Below the pieces are notes generated by a model, which was not told where the DNA came from, searched no databases, and saw only the letters and a list, made by a program, of their open reading frames with translations. The position numbers and the translations under genes were made by a program. From Herbidospora yilanensis (GTDB lineage: Bacteria; Actinomycetota; Actinomycetes; Streptosporangiales; Streptosporangiaceae), in assembly GCF_001570565.1 (NCBI RefSeq), contig NZ_BBXE01000025.1, forward strand, positions 1-64,000: 64,000 nt of DNA. The letters are read 5' to 3'. This document shows positions 43,573 to 52,090 of the stretch, piece by piece (the first letter of the stretch is position 1; every line of letters starts with the position of its first letter).

Positions 43573-44664
43573 ATGACGACGACCCCCGCCGGCTGGTATC
43601 CGGACCCCTACGGCTCGCCGCGACTGCGGTGGTGGGACGGTTCGCAGTGGACCGACGCCACCCATCCCCTGGAAGGCCAGGACGCCCCGGAGTCTCCGGA
43701 GCCCGCCGAACAGGAGACCCTGGCGACCACCCCCGCCGCGCCGGCCGCTGCCACCGCGCAGTTCGCTCCCCCTCCGGCCCCGCCGCAGTGGGCCTCGCCC
43801 CAGCCGGCCCCCTCGCAGGCGTGGGGCGCGACGAGCCAGTTGCCGCTGCCCCAGTTCGGGGCGCCGCCGAAGCCGCCCTCGCCGCTGCCGTGGGTGCTCG
43901 GCGGCGTCGGCATCGTGCTCGTCATCGCGCTCGTCGTGGGCGGCGCGTTCGTGTTCCTGAACCAGGGCGCCGGCGAGCCCTCGATCGCCCGGCCGCCGGC
44001 CACCAACGAGCCGGTGCCGCCGCCCCAGACCGAGCAGGCGCCGCCGCAGGAGCAGGAGCCGATCCCCGACCAGCAGCAGCCCCAGCAGCCCTCGATCACG
44101 GCGTTCCCGCAGCCGGAGGACGGCCGCATCAACGACTCGGTCTCGGGCCTGAGCTACAAGTACCTGGGCGAGCCGTGGAAGGTCTCCGACCCGAAGACCA
44201 TGAACGCCCCCAACGACCCGACCTATCCGCTGTTCACCAGCGGCTACGCCGCCGTCTCCCAGCCGGCGTTCAACGGCCAGGAGGGCGCCGACTGGATGGG
44301 CACGGTCGCGGCGGCCCAGCTCCCCCAGATGCTCCCCTACCGGGGCGTCGAAGACCTCGAAGTGGTCACCACGACACTGCTGTCGGCGTACGAGCCGATC
44401 TTCTACTCGATCGCGCACGAGCGGCAGATCATCCGCAACGAGGCGATCAAGGTCGGCGACCGCGACGCGTGGATCATCGAGTACAAGATGGACTTCAGCG
44501 CCGAGGCCAAGGCCAACGACTACAAGTTCAAGACCGAGACGGGCGCGTTCGTGCTGGTCGACATGGGCGAAGGCAAGCGGCCCTCGTTCTTCTACGTGTC
44601 GATCCCCGACAACCTGGAGTCCGAGCAGGTCGGTGATGTCCTGGACTCGCTCCAAACGCACTGA
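43573..44664 (+). CDS. DUF2510 membrane protein with extracellular domain
   Basis: 363 aa. An N-terminal DUF2510 motif ([27 protein letters not shown], two tryptophan-rich strands) leads into an Ala/Pro/Gln-rich cytoplasmic linker. One TM helix (about 112-133) precedes a Pro/Gln stalk and a globular outer domain (about 190-360: [50 protein letters not shown]). The start lies 19 nt after the pseudokinase stop, so it belongs to the same operon. The function is unknown; DUF2510 may be a protein-interaction module at the membrane. Confidence 0.85.
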   Translation: MTTTPAGWYPDPYGSPRLRWWDGSQWTDATHPLEGQDAPESPEPAEQETLATTPAAPAAATAQFAPPPAPPQWASPQPAPSQAWGATSQLPLPQFGAPPKPPSPLPWVLGGVGIVLVIALVVGGAFVFLNQGAGEPSIARPPATNEPVPPPQTEQAPPQEQEPIPDQQQPQQPSITAFPQPEDGRINDSVSGLSYKYLGEPWKVSDPKTMNAPNDPTYPLFTSGYAAVSQPAFNGQEGADWMGTVAAAQLPQMLPYRGVEDLEVVTTTLLSAYEPIFYSIAHERQIIRNEAIKVGDRDAWIIEYKMDFSAEAKANDYKFKTETGAFVLVDMGEGKRPSFFYVSIPDNLESEQVGDVLDSLQTH

Positions 44665-44686
44665 GCGGGAGCACTACGCTAAGGAC

Positions 44687-45283
44687 ATGAACGACCTGCT
44701 GGTCTGGATCGACTGCGAAATGACCGGGCTCGACCTCGGGCGCGACGCACTGGTGGAGGTCGCCTGTGTCGTCACCGACGGTGAGCTGAACCAGTTGGAC
44801 CACGGGGTCGACGTCGTCATCAAGCCCCCGCCGGAGGCGCTGGAGCAGATGTCGGAGATCGTGCGCACCATGCACACCGCCTCCGGCCTGCTTGAGGCCC
44901 TGGCGGGCGGCGTGACCCTCGCCGAGGCCGAGGCCATCGTCCTGGAATACATCCGGGGCCACCTCCCGGAGCCCAAGAAGGCTCCGCTGTGCGGCAACTC
45001 GATCGCCACCGACCGCTCGTTCCTGGCGCGCGACATGCCCGTGGTCGACAACCACCTCCACTACCGGATGATCGACGTCTCCTCGATCAAGGAACTGGCC
45101 CGGCGCTGGTATCCGCGCGTCTACTTCGCCTCACCCGAGAAGCAGGGCGGCCACCGCGCCCTCGCCGACATCACCGAGAGCATCCGCGAACTGCGCTACT
45201 ACCGGGCGACCGTGTTCGTCCCCCAGCCCGGTCCCGACTCGGCGACGGCACGCGACACGGCGGAGGCGGTTAGTAGTTCGTAG
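44687..45283 (+). CDS. orn: Oligoribonuclease
   Basis: 198-aa 3'-5' exoribonuclease that degrades nano-RNAs and pGpG. The DEDDh residues are in place: Asp and Glu in [11 protein letters not shown], Asp in [10 protein letters not shown], and His/Asp in GGHRALADI. Length is normal with a short Ser-rich tail. ATG 44687 is chosen over an upstream in-frame ATG at 44633 that falls inside the preceding gene. It is 22 nt downstream of the DUF2510 gene. The tRNA-His gene follows. Confidence 0.97.
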   Translation: MNDLLVWIDCEMTGLDLGRDALVEVACVVTDGELNQLDHGVDVVIKPPPEALEQMSEIVRTMHTASGLLEALAGGVTLAEAEAIVLEYIRGHLPEPKKAPLCGNSIATDRSFLARDMPVVDNHLHYRMIDVSSIKELARRWYPRVYFASPEKQGGHRALADITESIRELRYYRATVFVPQPGPDSATARDTAEAVSSS

Positions 45284-45285
45284 TT

Positions 45286-45324
45286 GTCTCGCGATACCGC
45301 TACACTCGTGCTTGTACGCGAGAC
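45286..45324. promoter_or_regulatory. Inverted repeat around the tRNA-His promoter
   Basis: GTCTCGCG (45286-45293) and CGCGAGAC (45317-45324) are perfect arms that flank TACACT (45301-45306), the likely -10 of the tRNA gene. An operator or a chance palindrome. Confidence 0.35.
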
Positions 45325-45347
45325 CGGGTGAGCGGGATCGCGCACAT

Positions 45348-45421
45348 GGTGGGTATAGCTCAGTTGGCAGAGCGCCAGGTTGTGGTCCTGGATGTCGTGG
45401 GTTCAAGTCCCATTACTCACC
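45348..45421 (+). tRNA. tRNA-His (GTG)
   Basis: Complete cloverleaf: acceptor GTGGGTA/TACTCAC with one G-U pair, D arm GCTC/GAGC, anticodon stem CCAGG/CCTGG with loop TTGTGGT (anticodon GTG), and T arm GTGGG-TTCAAGT-CCCAT. The extra G-1 (45348) can pair with C73 (45421), the histidine identity pair. CCA is not encoded (CAG follows). Confidence 0.97.
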
Positions 45422-45427
45422 CAGCGC

Positions 45428-45455
45428 AAGGGCCGGTCCTTCGGGACCGGCCCTT
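45428..45455 (+). terminator. Terminator after tRNA-His
   Basis: Perfect 12-bp stem AAGGGCCGGTCC/GGACCGGCCCTT around a TTCG tetraloop, followed by a short T-containing stretch. Confidence 0.9.
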
Positions 45456-45638
45456 CATCGTTCTGACTGATCACCACCCGAGAGCGCCGGGTCTCGTTCC
45501 TCGGTCACAGGTTTCCCTGCTTTGCGGCTCCGCCAGCTGGCCGCACAACCGACTTCGGCCTCTCGACTTTCCAGATCCCCGGTGTGCCGGACTACGGTTC
45601 ACCTGCCCTCCTGGGCAGGCGGTGACGTTGCCGAAACC

Positions 45639-45818
45639 ATGTCGGAGTCCTATGTCACCTTCACGCTGAGTATCGACGGCGACGATCGGCCGAAGAAGTT
45701 CACCCTTACTTGGTGTGTGCCCGTGACCGACGTTGAGATCTACAGATCCGATTTCACACGCACTCACACCCAGGGACGAGCCCCTCATCCGTTACGGCTC
45801 TCCCGTCCGACCACATAG
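45639..45818 (+). CDS. Possible small protein, unsupported function
   Basis: 59 codons from ATG 45639 (MSESYVTFTLSIDGDDRPKK...). No clear Shine-Dalgarno, mixed third-base composition and no recognised family. It sits in a 408-bp stretch (45456-45863) between the tRNA terminator and the Nudix gene that is otherwise featureless and lower in GC. It may be a decayed gene. Confidence 0.2.
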   Translation: MSESYVTFTLSIDGDDRPKKFTLTWCVPVTDVEIYRSDFTRTHTQGRAPHPLRLSRPTT

Positions 45819-45863
45819 TCGACTCCGGCCGCATCGAGTCCCCCGGCTGTCACACTTGGGCGC

Positions 45864-46331
45864 ATGACAATCCCGCCGTTGCGAACAGCCGTCCGCGTCG
45901 TCGCGCTCGACGGTGACGGGCGGGTGTTGCTGTTGCGCTACGAAGAAAACGGCGGATTCTGGGCCACCCCGGGCGGTGCCCTCAACGGCACGGAGGACCA
46001 CCTTACGGCTCTGCGCCGGGAGATGTGCGAGGAACTCGGCACCGACGGCGACGGGGTCCGCGTAGATGGGCCGGTCGCCGAGCGCACCAAGGAGTTCCCA
46101 TTCCAGGGCGCGATCATCCGCCAGGTCGAGCGTTACTACCTGGCCCGACTCTCCGCGCGCGACGTCGACGTCGCGCGGGCGACACAGCCTGACACTATTC
46201 AGGAATATCGGTGGTGGACGGTCGGCGAGTTGCGGGCCACCCGTGAGACCGTCTACCCCGCCGACCTCGGTGATCTCGTCACGGAGATCGTCACCTCTGG
46301 TGTGCCCGAGCGGCCCGTCGTGCTGCGGTGA
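45864..46331 (+). CDS. Nudix hydrolase
   Basis: 155 aa. The Nudix box is complete: GALNGTEDHLTALRREMCEELG fits GX5EX7REUXEEXGU. The fold has the usual flanking strands (VRVVALDGDGRVLLLRYEE, and EYRWWTVGELRAT). It would hydrolyse a nucleoside diphosphate linked to another group; the substrate is not predictable. Transcribed alone. Confidence 0.9.
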   Translation: MTIPPLRTAVRVVALDGDGRVLLLRYEENGGFWATPGGALNGTEDHLTALRREMCEELGTDGDGVRVDGPVAERTKEFPFQGAIIRQVERYYLARLSARDVDVARATQPDTIQEYRWWTVGELRATRETVYPADLGDLVTEIVTSGVPERPVVLR

Positions 46332-46472
46332 CGCACACCGGGTGCGATTTGCCCACGAAGCAACCCCCACAGGGCTTTCACGCGCGTTAAAATCGCTCAC
46401 AACCGCTACGCCGGACGCGGGGGCCCGCGGCGACTTAACTCTCTGCCAATGGATCTCTGCCACGGAGGCCAG

Positions 46473-46691
46473 ATGCGAGTCGACGACCCCACCGGAACGG
46501 CCCTCAGCAAGCGTGAGACCGAGGTCATGGACCTCATCGCCAACGGTCATTCCAACAACCAGATCGCACAACGGCTGTTCCTCAGCGAGAAGACGGTCAA
46601 GAACCACGTCAACCGGATCTACGCCAAGCTGGGCGTCGCCTCCCGGGGGACCGCCATCGACCTGTGGTCAGGTCGCGAGCCCTCGCCTTAG
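46473..46691 (+). CDS. Single-domain LuxR-type HTH protein
   Basis: 72 aa that contain only a LuxR/FixJ helix-turn-helix ([45 protein letters not shown]). No receiver or ligand domain precedes it: ATG 46473 follows GGAGG by 4 nt, although the frame is open to 46449. Stand-alone LuxR proteins can act as regulators or as remnants of response regulators. The last 24 nt overlap the convergent lysine aminotransferase gene. Confidence 0.8.
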   Translation: MRVDDPTGTALSKRETEVMDLIANGHSNNQIAQRLFLSEKTVKNHVNRIYAKLGVASRGTAIDLWSGREPSP

Positions 46692-47930
46692 GCGGGACAG
46701 CCCCACCTCGATCTCCTCCGGGGTGACGTTCAGGGGTGGGCGGAGCCGTACGGTCCCCTCTGAGGCGGGCAGGACCAGCAGCGACTCACGCTCGCGCAAC
46801 CGGGTGACGACCGCGTCGCGGTCGGGCACGTCGAAGGCGGCGAGCAACCCGCGACCACGCGCGTTGCGGAGCAGGCCCTCGGCCTCCAGTTCGCGCAGGG
46901 CGCCGAGCAGCTTGTCGCCGAGCACGCCGGCGTGTTCGATCAGGCCGTCGCGTTCCACGATCCGCAGGACGCGGGTGGCGCGCACGATGTCGGTCAGGCC
47001 GCCGCCCCACGTGGAGTTGATCCGGCCGCTGACGCGGAACACGTTGTCGGGCACCAGGTCGACCCTGCGCCCGGCCATCACCCCGCCGACCTGCATCTTC
47101 TTCGCGAACGCCACCACATCGGGCTGGAGGCCCAGCGCCCGGTACGCCCACGCCGACCCCGTCACGCCCACCCCGGTCTGCACCTCGTCGAGCACGAACA
47201 GGGCCTCGTGGCGGTGGCACAGGTCCTGCATGGCGCGCAGGAACTCCGGGCGCAGGTGGTTGTCGCCCGCCTCGCACTGGATGGGTTCGGCGATGAAGCA
47301 GGCGATGTCGTGGGGGTACTTGCGGAACGCCTCCTCGGCCTGGCCGAGCGCGTGGCGCTCCGCCGCCTCGACGTCGCCCAGGTGGATCGCGGGGCTGTCG
47401 ATGCGGGGCCAGCCGAACTTGGGGAACCGGTCGGTCTTGACCGGTTCGGTGTTGGTGAGCGAGAGGGTGTAGCCGCCCCGGCCGTGGAAGGCGCGGCTCA
47501 GGTGGAGCACCTGGGTGCCCAGGCCGGGGTGGCGGCCGTTGGCCTCGTTCCAGCGGCTCTTCCAGTCGAAGGCGACCTTCAGCGCGTTCTCGACGGCCGC
47601 CGAGCCGCCTTCCACGAGGAACAGGTGGGGCAGTTCGGGGTCGCCGAGGACGCGGGTGAAGGTGTCGGTGAAGTCGGCCAGCTCCTCGGTGTAGAGGTCG
47701 GAGTTGGCCGGCTTGTTGGCGGCCAGCCGCCCGAGGCGGGCGAGGAAGGCCGGGTCGTCGTCGAAGGGGTTGAAACCCAGGGGCGACGACGCGTACGAGG
47801 TGAAGAAGTCGAGGTGTCTCCGGCCGTCGCGGGCGTCGACGAGCCAGGAACCCGAGCTGCGCGCCAGATCGAGGACGACCGGGAGGCCGTCGACGAGCAG
47901 GTGCCGGGAGAGCCGCTCGTGAACCGTCAT
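46668..47930 (-). CDS. lat: L-lysine 6-aminotransferase
   Basis: 420-aa class III PLP aminotransferase that converts lysine and 2-oxoglutarate to 2-aminoadipate semialdehyde (cyclised to piperideine-6-carboxylate). Typical LAT blocks: [66 protein letters not shown] and [20 protein letters not shown] with the PLP lysine. In actinomycetes LAT serves lysine catabolism and, in some species, beta-lactam precursor supply; no beta-lactam genes are near. Overlaps the LuxR gene tail by 24 nt. Confidence 0.95.
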   Translation of the reverse strand: MTVHERLSRHLLVDGLPVVLDLARSSGSWLVDARDGRRHLDFFTSYASSPLGFNPFDDDPAFLARLGRLAANKPANSDLYTEELADFTDTFTRVLGDPELPHLFLVEGGSAAVENALKVAFDWKSRWNEANGRHPGLGTQVLHLSRAFHGRGGYTLSLTNTEPVKTDRFPKFGWPRIDSPAIHLGDVEAAERHALGQAEEAFRKYPHDIACFIAEPIQCEAGDNHLRPEFLRAMQDLCHRHEALFVLDEVQTGVGVTGSAWAYRALGLQPDVVAFAKKMQVGGVMAGRRVDLVPDNVFRVSGRINSTWGGGLTDIVRATRVLRIVERDGLIEHAGVLGDKLLGALRELEAEGLLRNARGRGLLAAFDVPDRDAVVTRLRERESLLVLPASEGTVRLRPPLNVTPEEIEVGLSRLRRGLAT

Positions 47931-47972
47931 GATGAAGATATTCCCGACCTATGCCGCCATACGCGGAAAATC

Positions 47973-48536
47973 TTACGCAGGCATGTTCTTCACCCGGAAG
48001 GCCAGGTAGAAGAGCGACAGCCCGAGAAGGATCGCCAGGGTGCCGATCAGCCAGGCCAGCGTCAGGGCGCCGGCGGCCGGCCAGATGACCAGGACGACGC
48101 CGAAGACCACCGACAGGACTCCGGCCAGCATCAGGCTCCAGTCTCCGTCGATCCGCCTGCGGGCGTTCACGGCGGCGACGATCTCCAGCAGGCCGGTGAC
48201 GACGAACCAGGCGCCGATCAGCCACAGCAGCACGATCGCCGTGATCGCGGGCCAGGTGGCCACGACGATGCCGACGACGACCCCGACGGCGCCGGAGAAG
48301 ATCATCCAGCCTCGGGAGCCCTTGTTGGCCTCGCGGAACGCGCCCGCGATGGTGAACAGGCCGTTGACGATGGCGTAGGCGGCGAAGACGTAGACGAGGG
48401 CGAGCAGGGTGATGCCCGGCCACGCCAGGGCGATGACGCCGAAGATCACCGCCAGCAGGCCCCGGACCGCCAGCACCCACCAGGTGTCACGGCTGACCGG
48501 GCGGAGGCCCGCGTTCAGGTCGGCGTTCAGATGCAT
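47973..48536 (-). CDS. HdeD family (DUF308) membrane protein
   Basis: 187 aa with six hydrophobic helices in three similar pairs (LLAVIFGVIALAWPGITLLALV, AVGVVVGIVVATWPAITAIVLL, VLSVVFGVVLVIWPAAGALTLA), the internal repeat pattern of HdeD/DUF308. HdeD is linked to acid resistance in Escherichia coli; in actinomycetes its role is unknown. AGGAGGTGAGG-type Shine-Dalgarno upstream of ATG 48536. Confidence 0.9.
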   Translation of the reverse strand: MHLNADLNAGLRPVSRDTWWVLAVRGLLAVIFGVIALAWPGITLLALVYVFAAYAIVNGLFTIAGAFREANKGSRGWMIFSGAVGVVVGIVVATWPAITAIVLLWLIGAWFVVTGLLEIVAAVNARRRIDGDWSLMLAGVLSVVFGVVLVIWPAAGALTLAWLIGTLAILLGLSLFYLAFRVKNMPA

Positions 48537-48606
48537 GTGACCTCACCTCCATCAGGAGGTATGTGTCCAGAAATATCCCGCTTTCAGCCCATAAGTGGGC
48601 CAAGTA

Positions 48607-50217
48607 TTAGAGGGCGTTCAGGAACCGGGCCGCGATCGGGATCGCCACGTCACGGCCGGTGCCGCCGTTCTTGACGAACACCGCGAACGCCAGGTCGTCG
48701 TGGAAGCCGACGAACCAGGCGTGGTCGTCCTGGCCGGCCTCCTCGGCGGTGCCGGTCTTGCCGCTCACCCCGGCGGGCAGGCCGGTGCCCTCCGCGGTGC
48801 CCTCCGACACCACCGACGACATCATGGCGCGCAGCCCTTCGGCCACCCCGGGCGCGAGCGGCGCCTCGGCCGGCTGGCCGGTCGCGTCGGCGAGCAGTCT
48901 CGGCCCCCGCCAGACCCCGCTCTGCACGGCCGCCGCCACGCTCGCCATGCACAGCGGCGTGGCCACCACGGTGCCCTGGCCGAACGACGCCTCGGCCAGC
49001 GCGTCGTGGTTGTGCGGCTCGGTCAGCGACCCGCAGGAGCCGCCCGCGCCGGTCGACAGGGTGGCGCCGAACCCGAAGGCCGCCGCCTGGGCGGTCAGCG
49101 TCGCCGCCGGGACCCGTTCGACCGCGAGCTGGGCGAAGGTGGTGTTGCACGACTCGGCGAAGGCCTGCCGGAAGGCCAGCGTGCCGAAGTCGTGGGCCTG
49201 GTAGTTGCTGATCACGCGTCCGAACGGGATCTGGTAGGTGGCCGGGCAGCTCACCTGCTGGTCGGGGGTGACCCCGGCGGCCAGCAGCGCCGCCGCGGTG
49301 ACGATCTTGAAGGTCGAGCCGGGCGGGAAGGCCGAGGAGAAGGCGCCCTTGCCGCCGAGCCGGTCGGCCACCGCGAGCACCTCGCCCGTCGAGGGCCGGA
49401 TCGCGACGATCGCCGCGGGCTTGCCCACCGGGTCGAGGGCGCGGGCGGCGGCCATCTGGACGTACTTGTCGATCGTCGTGGTGAAGACCGGGCCCTCGGT
49501 GAGGGGTTGCTCGTGGCGGTAGACCTCCTCGACCTCGTCGTCGAAGGGCTTGTCGATCACCACGCGCCAGCCGCCGGTCGAGGGGTTGGGCGGGGCCTGC
49601 GCGGCCAGGTCGCCGACGTAGGAGTCGGCGTAGCTGTTGGGCGGCAGCGCCTCGCCCTCGCGGGTGGCCAGGCGGTAGGGGGCGCCCGGCAGGTCGCGGC
49701 GTTCGATGGTGTCGCCGTGCTCCAGGTCGGGGTGGATGGTCTCGGGCGTCCAGTCGACCATCCACTCGCGCTTGACCACGGTGAGGCGGACCGTCGAGGT
49801 CAGCCTCATTGGGGGGCCGTCGGCCATCGTCCACTCCCCCGTGAACGACAGGTCGGCGGTGACGTCGTCGATCTCGTCCACGGACAGGGGGACGAAGGCC
49901 CGGCTCACCGCCTGCAGCGCGGTGTCGGCGGCCTGGTGGAGCGAGGTGAAATCCTCCGGGGGGTCGTGGACGAGCGCGCGCATCGCCGCCAGGTCGCCCT
50001 TCTCCCACTCCTTCAGGTAGGCGGTCCCGGCGTCCCAGGGGGTGTTGCGGTTGGGGTTCTCCGGCTCGACCAGTTCGTCGGGCACGCCCTCGGGCCTCGC
50101 GGTGGTCACCGGGTCGGGGGGCGGCACACTCCGGCCGCTCACGATGAGTCCGGACACCCCGGCGACGAACATGGTGACGACCGCCGCGACGAGAACGAGC
50201 AGGGGCCGCCTGCGCAT
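48607..50217 (-). CDS. Penicillin-binding protein with NTF2-like domain
   Basis: 536-aa monofunctional class B transpeptidase. It has one N-terminal TM anchor (about 5-28), a MecA-type NTF2-like domain (about 55-160), a dimerisation region and a C-terminal transpeptidase with SxxK in GSTFK, SxN in ESCNTTF and KTG in SGKTGTAEEA. It crosslinks peptidoglycan outside the membrane. Relatives with this NTF2-like N-domain can have low beta-lactam affinity. ATG 50217 has AGGAG 6 nt upstream. Divergent from the spermidine-synthase-like gene. Confidence 0.93.
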   Translation of the reverse strand: MRRRPLLVLVAAVVTMFVAGVSGLIVSGRSVPPPDPVTTARPEGVPDELVEPENPNRNTPWDAGTAYLKEWEKGDLAAMRALVHDPPEDFTSLHQAADTALQAVSRAFVPLSVDEIDDVTADLSFTGEWTMADGPPMRLTSTVRLTVVKREWMVDWTPETIHPDLEHGDTIERRDLPGAPYRLATREGEALPPNSYADSYVGDLAAQAPPNPSTGGWRVVIDKPFDDEVEEVYRHEQPLTEGPVFTTTIDKYVQMAAARALDPVGKPAAIVAIRPSTGEVLAVADRLGGKGAFSSAFPPGSTFKIVTAAALLAAGVTPDQQVSCPATYQIPFGRVISNYQAHDFGTLAFRQAFAESCNTTFAQLAVERVPAATLTAQAAAFGFGATLSTGAGGSCGSLTEPHNHDALAEASFGQGTVVATPLCMASVAAAVQSGVWRGPRLLADATGQPAEAPLAPGVAEGLRAMMSSVVSEGTAEGTGLPAGVSGKTGTAEEAGQDDHAWFVGFHDDLAFAVFVKNGGTGRDVAIPIAARFLNAL

Positions 50218-50286
50218 TAGGTTCTCCTGGGGGTCGGAGTGCACTCCTGGATATACCACGCGAAGACGACAGGCAGAGAGATTGTG

Positions 50287-51129
50287 ATGGCGAAGTCCAC
50301 GAACCCGGTACCGGGCCGCTACCTCGTCGTGTTCGGGGAGGTCGAACTGCTGCGCGACCTCGACAACCCGGCCGGGTGGATGCTGCTGATGGACGGGGTC
50401 CCTCAGTCGTACGTCGACCTGGCCGACCCGACCCATCTCGATTTCGAGTACGTCCAGCTCATGGGCATCGCGGTCGACTGCCTGCCGGAGGGTCCGCTCG
50501 ACGTGACCCACGTGGGCGGGGGCGGGTTCACGCTGCCCCGCTATGTGGCGGCGACGCGTCCGGGCTCCCGCCAGATCGTCATCGAACCCGACCACGCGCT
50601 CGTGCAACTCGTCAGAGACCAGCTCGCACTGAAGACGGTGCCCCGGCTCAAGGTGAAGACGACCGGCGGGCGGGAGGGCGTCGCGACCCTGGAGGACGCC
50701 TCGGCCGACCTCGTCATCCTCGACGCCTTCTCGGGCGCGATCATGCCGATCGAGCTGGCCACGGCCGAGTACATGGGCGACCTGGCCCGCGTCCTGAGAC
50801 CGCACGGCACGCTGCTGGTCAACGTGGCCGACGGCAAGGGGCTGCGGTTCGCGCGGCGGCTGCTGTCGACCGTGCGCGGGGTGTTCCGGCACGTCACCCT
50901 GCTGGCCGAACCGGGTGTGCTGCGCGGACGCCGGTTCGGCAACCTGATCGTGGTCGCCTCCGACCGGGACCTGCCGCTCGACCGGCTCGTGCGGTCGGCC
51001 GCGGGCGGGCTCACGCGGGCGCGCTGCGTGGCGGGCGAGGATCTGGTGAGGTTCGTCGCGGGGGCCAAGCCCATCCACGACGGAGACCCGGTGGCGGCAC
51101 CCGTGCCGCCACCCGCGGTCTTCGGTTGA
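50287..51129 (+). CDS. Spermidine synthase-like methyltransferase-fold protein
   Basis: 280-aa protein with the spermidine synthase fold. WMLLMDGVPQSYVDLADPTHLDFEYVQLMGIAVD is the N-terminal hairpin, followed by DVTHVGGGGFTLPRYVA (nucleotide/dcSAM loop) and LVILDAFSGAIMPIELATAEYM. Such stand-alone proteins in actinomycetes are rarely proven polyamine enzymes. GTG 50284 or ATG 50287 may be the start. Confidence 0.85.
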   Translation: MAKSTNPVPGRYLVVFGEVELLRDLDNPAGWMLLMDGVPQSYVDLADPTHLDFEYVQLMGIAVDCLPEGPLDVTHVGGGGFTLPRYVAATRPGSRQIVIEPDHALVQLVRDQLALKTVPRLKVKTTGGREGVATLEDASADLVILDAFSGAIMPIELATAEYMGDLARVLRPHGTLLVNVADGKGLRFARRLLSTVRGVFRHVTLLAEPGVLRGRRFGNLIVVASDRDLPLDRLVRSAAGGLTRARCVAGEDLVRFVAGAKPIHDGDPVAAPVPPPAVFG

Positions 51130-51138
51130 CGATCCCGC

Positions 51139-51384
51139 TCAGGCCCCGTGGGAGCGGGCGATCTCGTCGATGCGCTCGGCCAGCCGGTAGTCGAGGTCGG
51201 TCAGGCCGCCCGCGTCATGGGTGGTGAGCACGAAGTGGAGCGTGCGCCAGCGGATGTCGATGTCGGGATGGTGGTTCATCTTCTCGGCCTCCTCCGCCAC
51301 CCGGTCGACGATCAGGATCGCGGTCGGGAAGTCGGGGGCCTCGATGGAGCGCCGGAGCGTCTCGCCGTCTTTGGTCCATGCCAT
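51139..51384 (-). CDS. Pterin-4a-carbinolamine dehydratase family protein
   Basis: 81 aa. EEAEKMNHHPDIDIRWRTLHF and LTTHDAGGLTDLDYRLAERID carry the conserved HHP and THD signatures of the PCD/DCoH fold, which regenerates pterin cofactor after aromatic hydroxylation. The N-terminus is about 15-20 residues shorter than usual. No aromatic amino-acid hydroxylase is near. GTG 51393 is an alternative start. Confidence 0.88.
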   Translation of the reverse strand: MAWTKDGETLRRSIEAPDFPTAILIVDRVAEEAEKMNHHPDIDIRWRTLHFVLTTHDAGGLTDLDYRLAERIDEIARSHGA

Positions 51385-51397
51385 ACACCTCACCGTC

Positions 51398-51988
51398 TCA
51401 CAGGCGCGGCCAGCCGCCGCTCGTGGTCGGCGCGGCCTTGGCGCGGGCGCGGCGGGCCATCGACATGATGCCGCGCACCATGTGGGTGGCGTGGGTCTGC
51501 TGCCGGGTGGCGATCGACTTGGCCAGGATCGGCTCCAGGTCGGCCATCAGGCGCGGGAGCTGGGTGACGCTCCAGTCGTGCCAGCGGGAGAGCTGGGTGC
51601 CGCCGCTGTCGCCGTCCTCCTGCCGGTAGGCGACCATGACCGGGCAGTGGTCGTTGGCGTAGGCCAGCCACGACTCGATGGCCGAGTTGAACCTCTCCAC
51701 CCGCGAGTGGGCGGCGTAGAACCAGCCGTCGTCGCCCAGGTAGTCGTCGTCGCCGGGTTTGGCGGGATAGGCGCGGGCCAGCGCGCCGTGCAGGAACAGT
51801 CCCGAGGCGACCATGAGCTGGCGGCCGTCGGCCCAGTCGATGGTGTCCTGGAGCGGTCCAGGGCAGCTCGACTCGATCGCCGAACGCTGATAACTCGAGG
51901 GTTCGCGCTCGAACCGCACGTGGACCTCGGCCCACATGTAGTACTTCGCCTCTCCCGCCCCGAAGAAGGGGAAGGGGAACTCGTTCAT
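51398..51988 (-). CDS. Conserved hypothetical protein
   Basis: 196 aa starting MNEFPFPFFGAGEAKYYMWAE, after AGGAG 9 nt upstream. It has no signal or TM segment, is rich in aromatic residues in the first half, and ends with a basic tail (MARRARAKA). I do not recognise a family. The segment SSCPGPLQDTIDWADGRQLMVAS may be its core. It lies 13 nt upstream of the pterin dehydratase gene on the same strand, so the two are probably cotranscribed. Confidence 0.65.
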   Translation of the reverse strand: MNEFPFPFFGAGEAKYYMWAEVHVRFEREPSSYQRSAIESSCPGPLQDTIDWADGRQLMVASGLFLHGALARAYPAKPGDDDYLGDDGWFYAAHSRVERFNSAIESWLAYANDHCPVMVAYRQEDGDSGGTQLSRWHDWSVTQLPRLMADLEPILAKSIATRQQTHATHMVRGIMSMARRARAKAAPTTSGGWPRL

Positions 51989-52090
51989 CAACACAGACTC
52001 CTGGAGGGGGGCTGCCGGATGGCGGAGTCTAACCGTGACATCCGGTCAACCTCCTAGCATCCGTAGGATTGCGGGGTTTTACTGTCTTTC

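Noticed and set aside
45348-45863. Possible integration site at the tRNA-His 3' end
   Set aside because: No duplicated tRNA end, integrase or mobile-element gene is visible downstream.
46668-47930. Part of a beta-lactam pathway
   Set aside because: Lysine 6-aminotransferase is present but no ACV synthetase or other beta-lactam genes accompany it; lysine catabolism is simpler.
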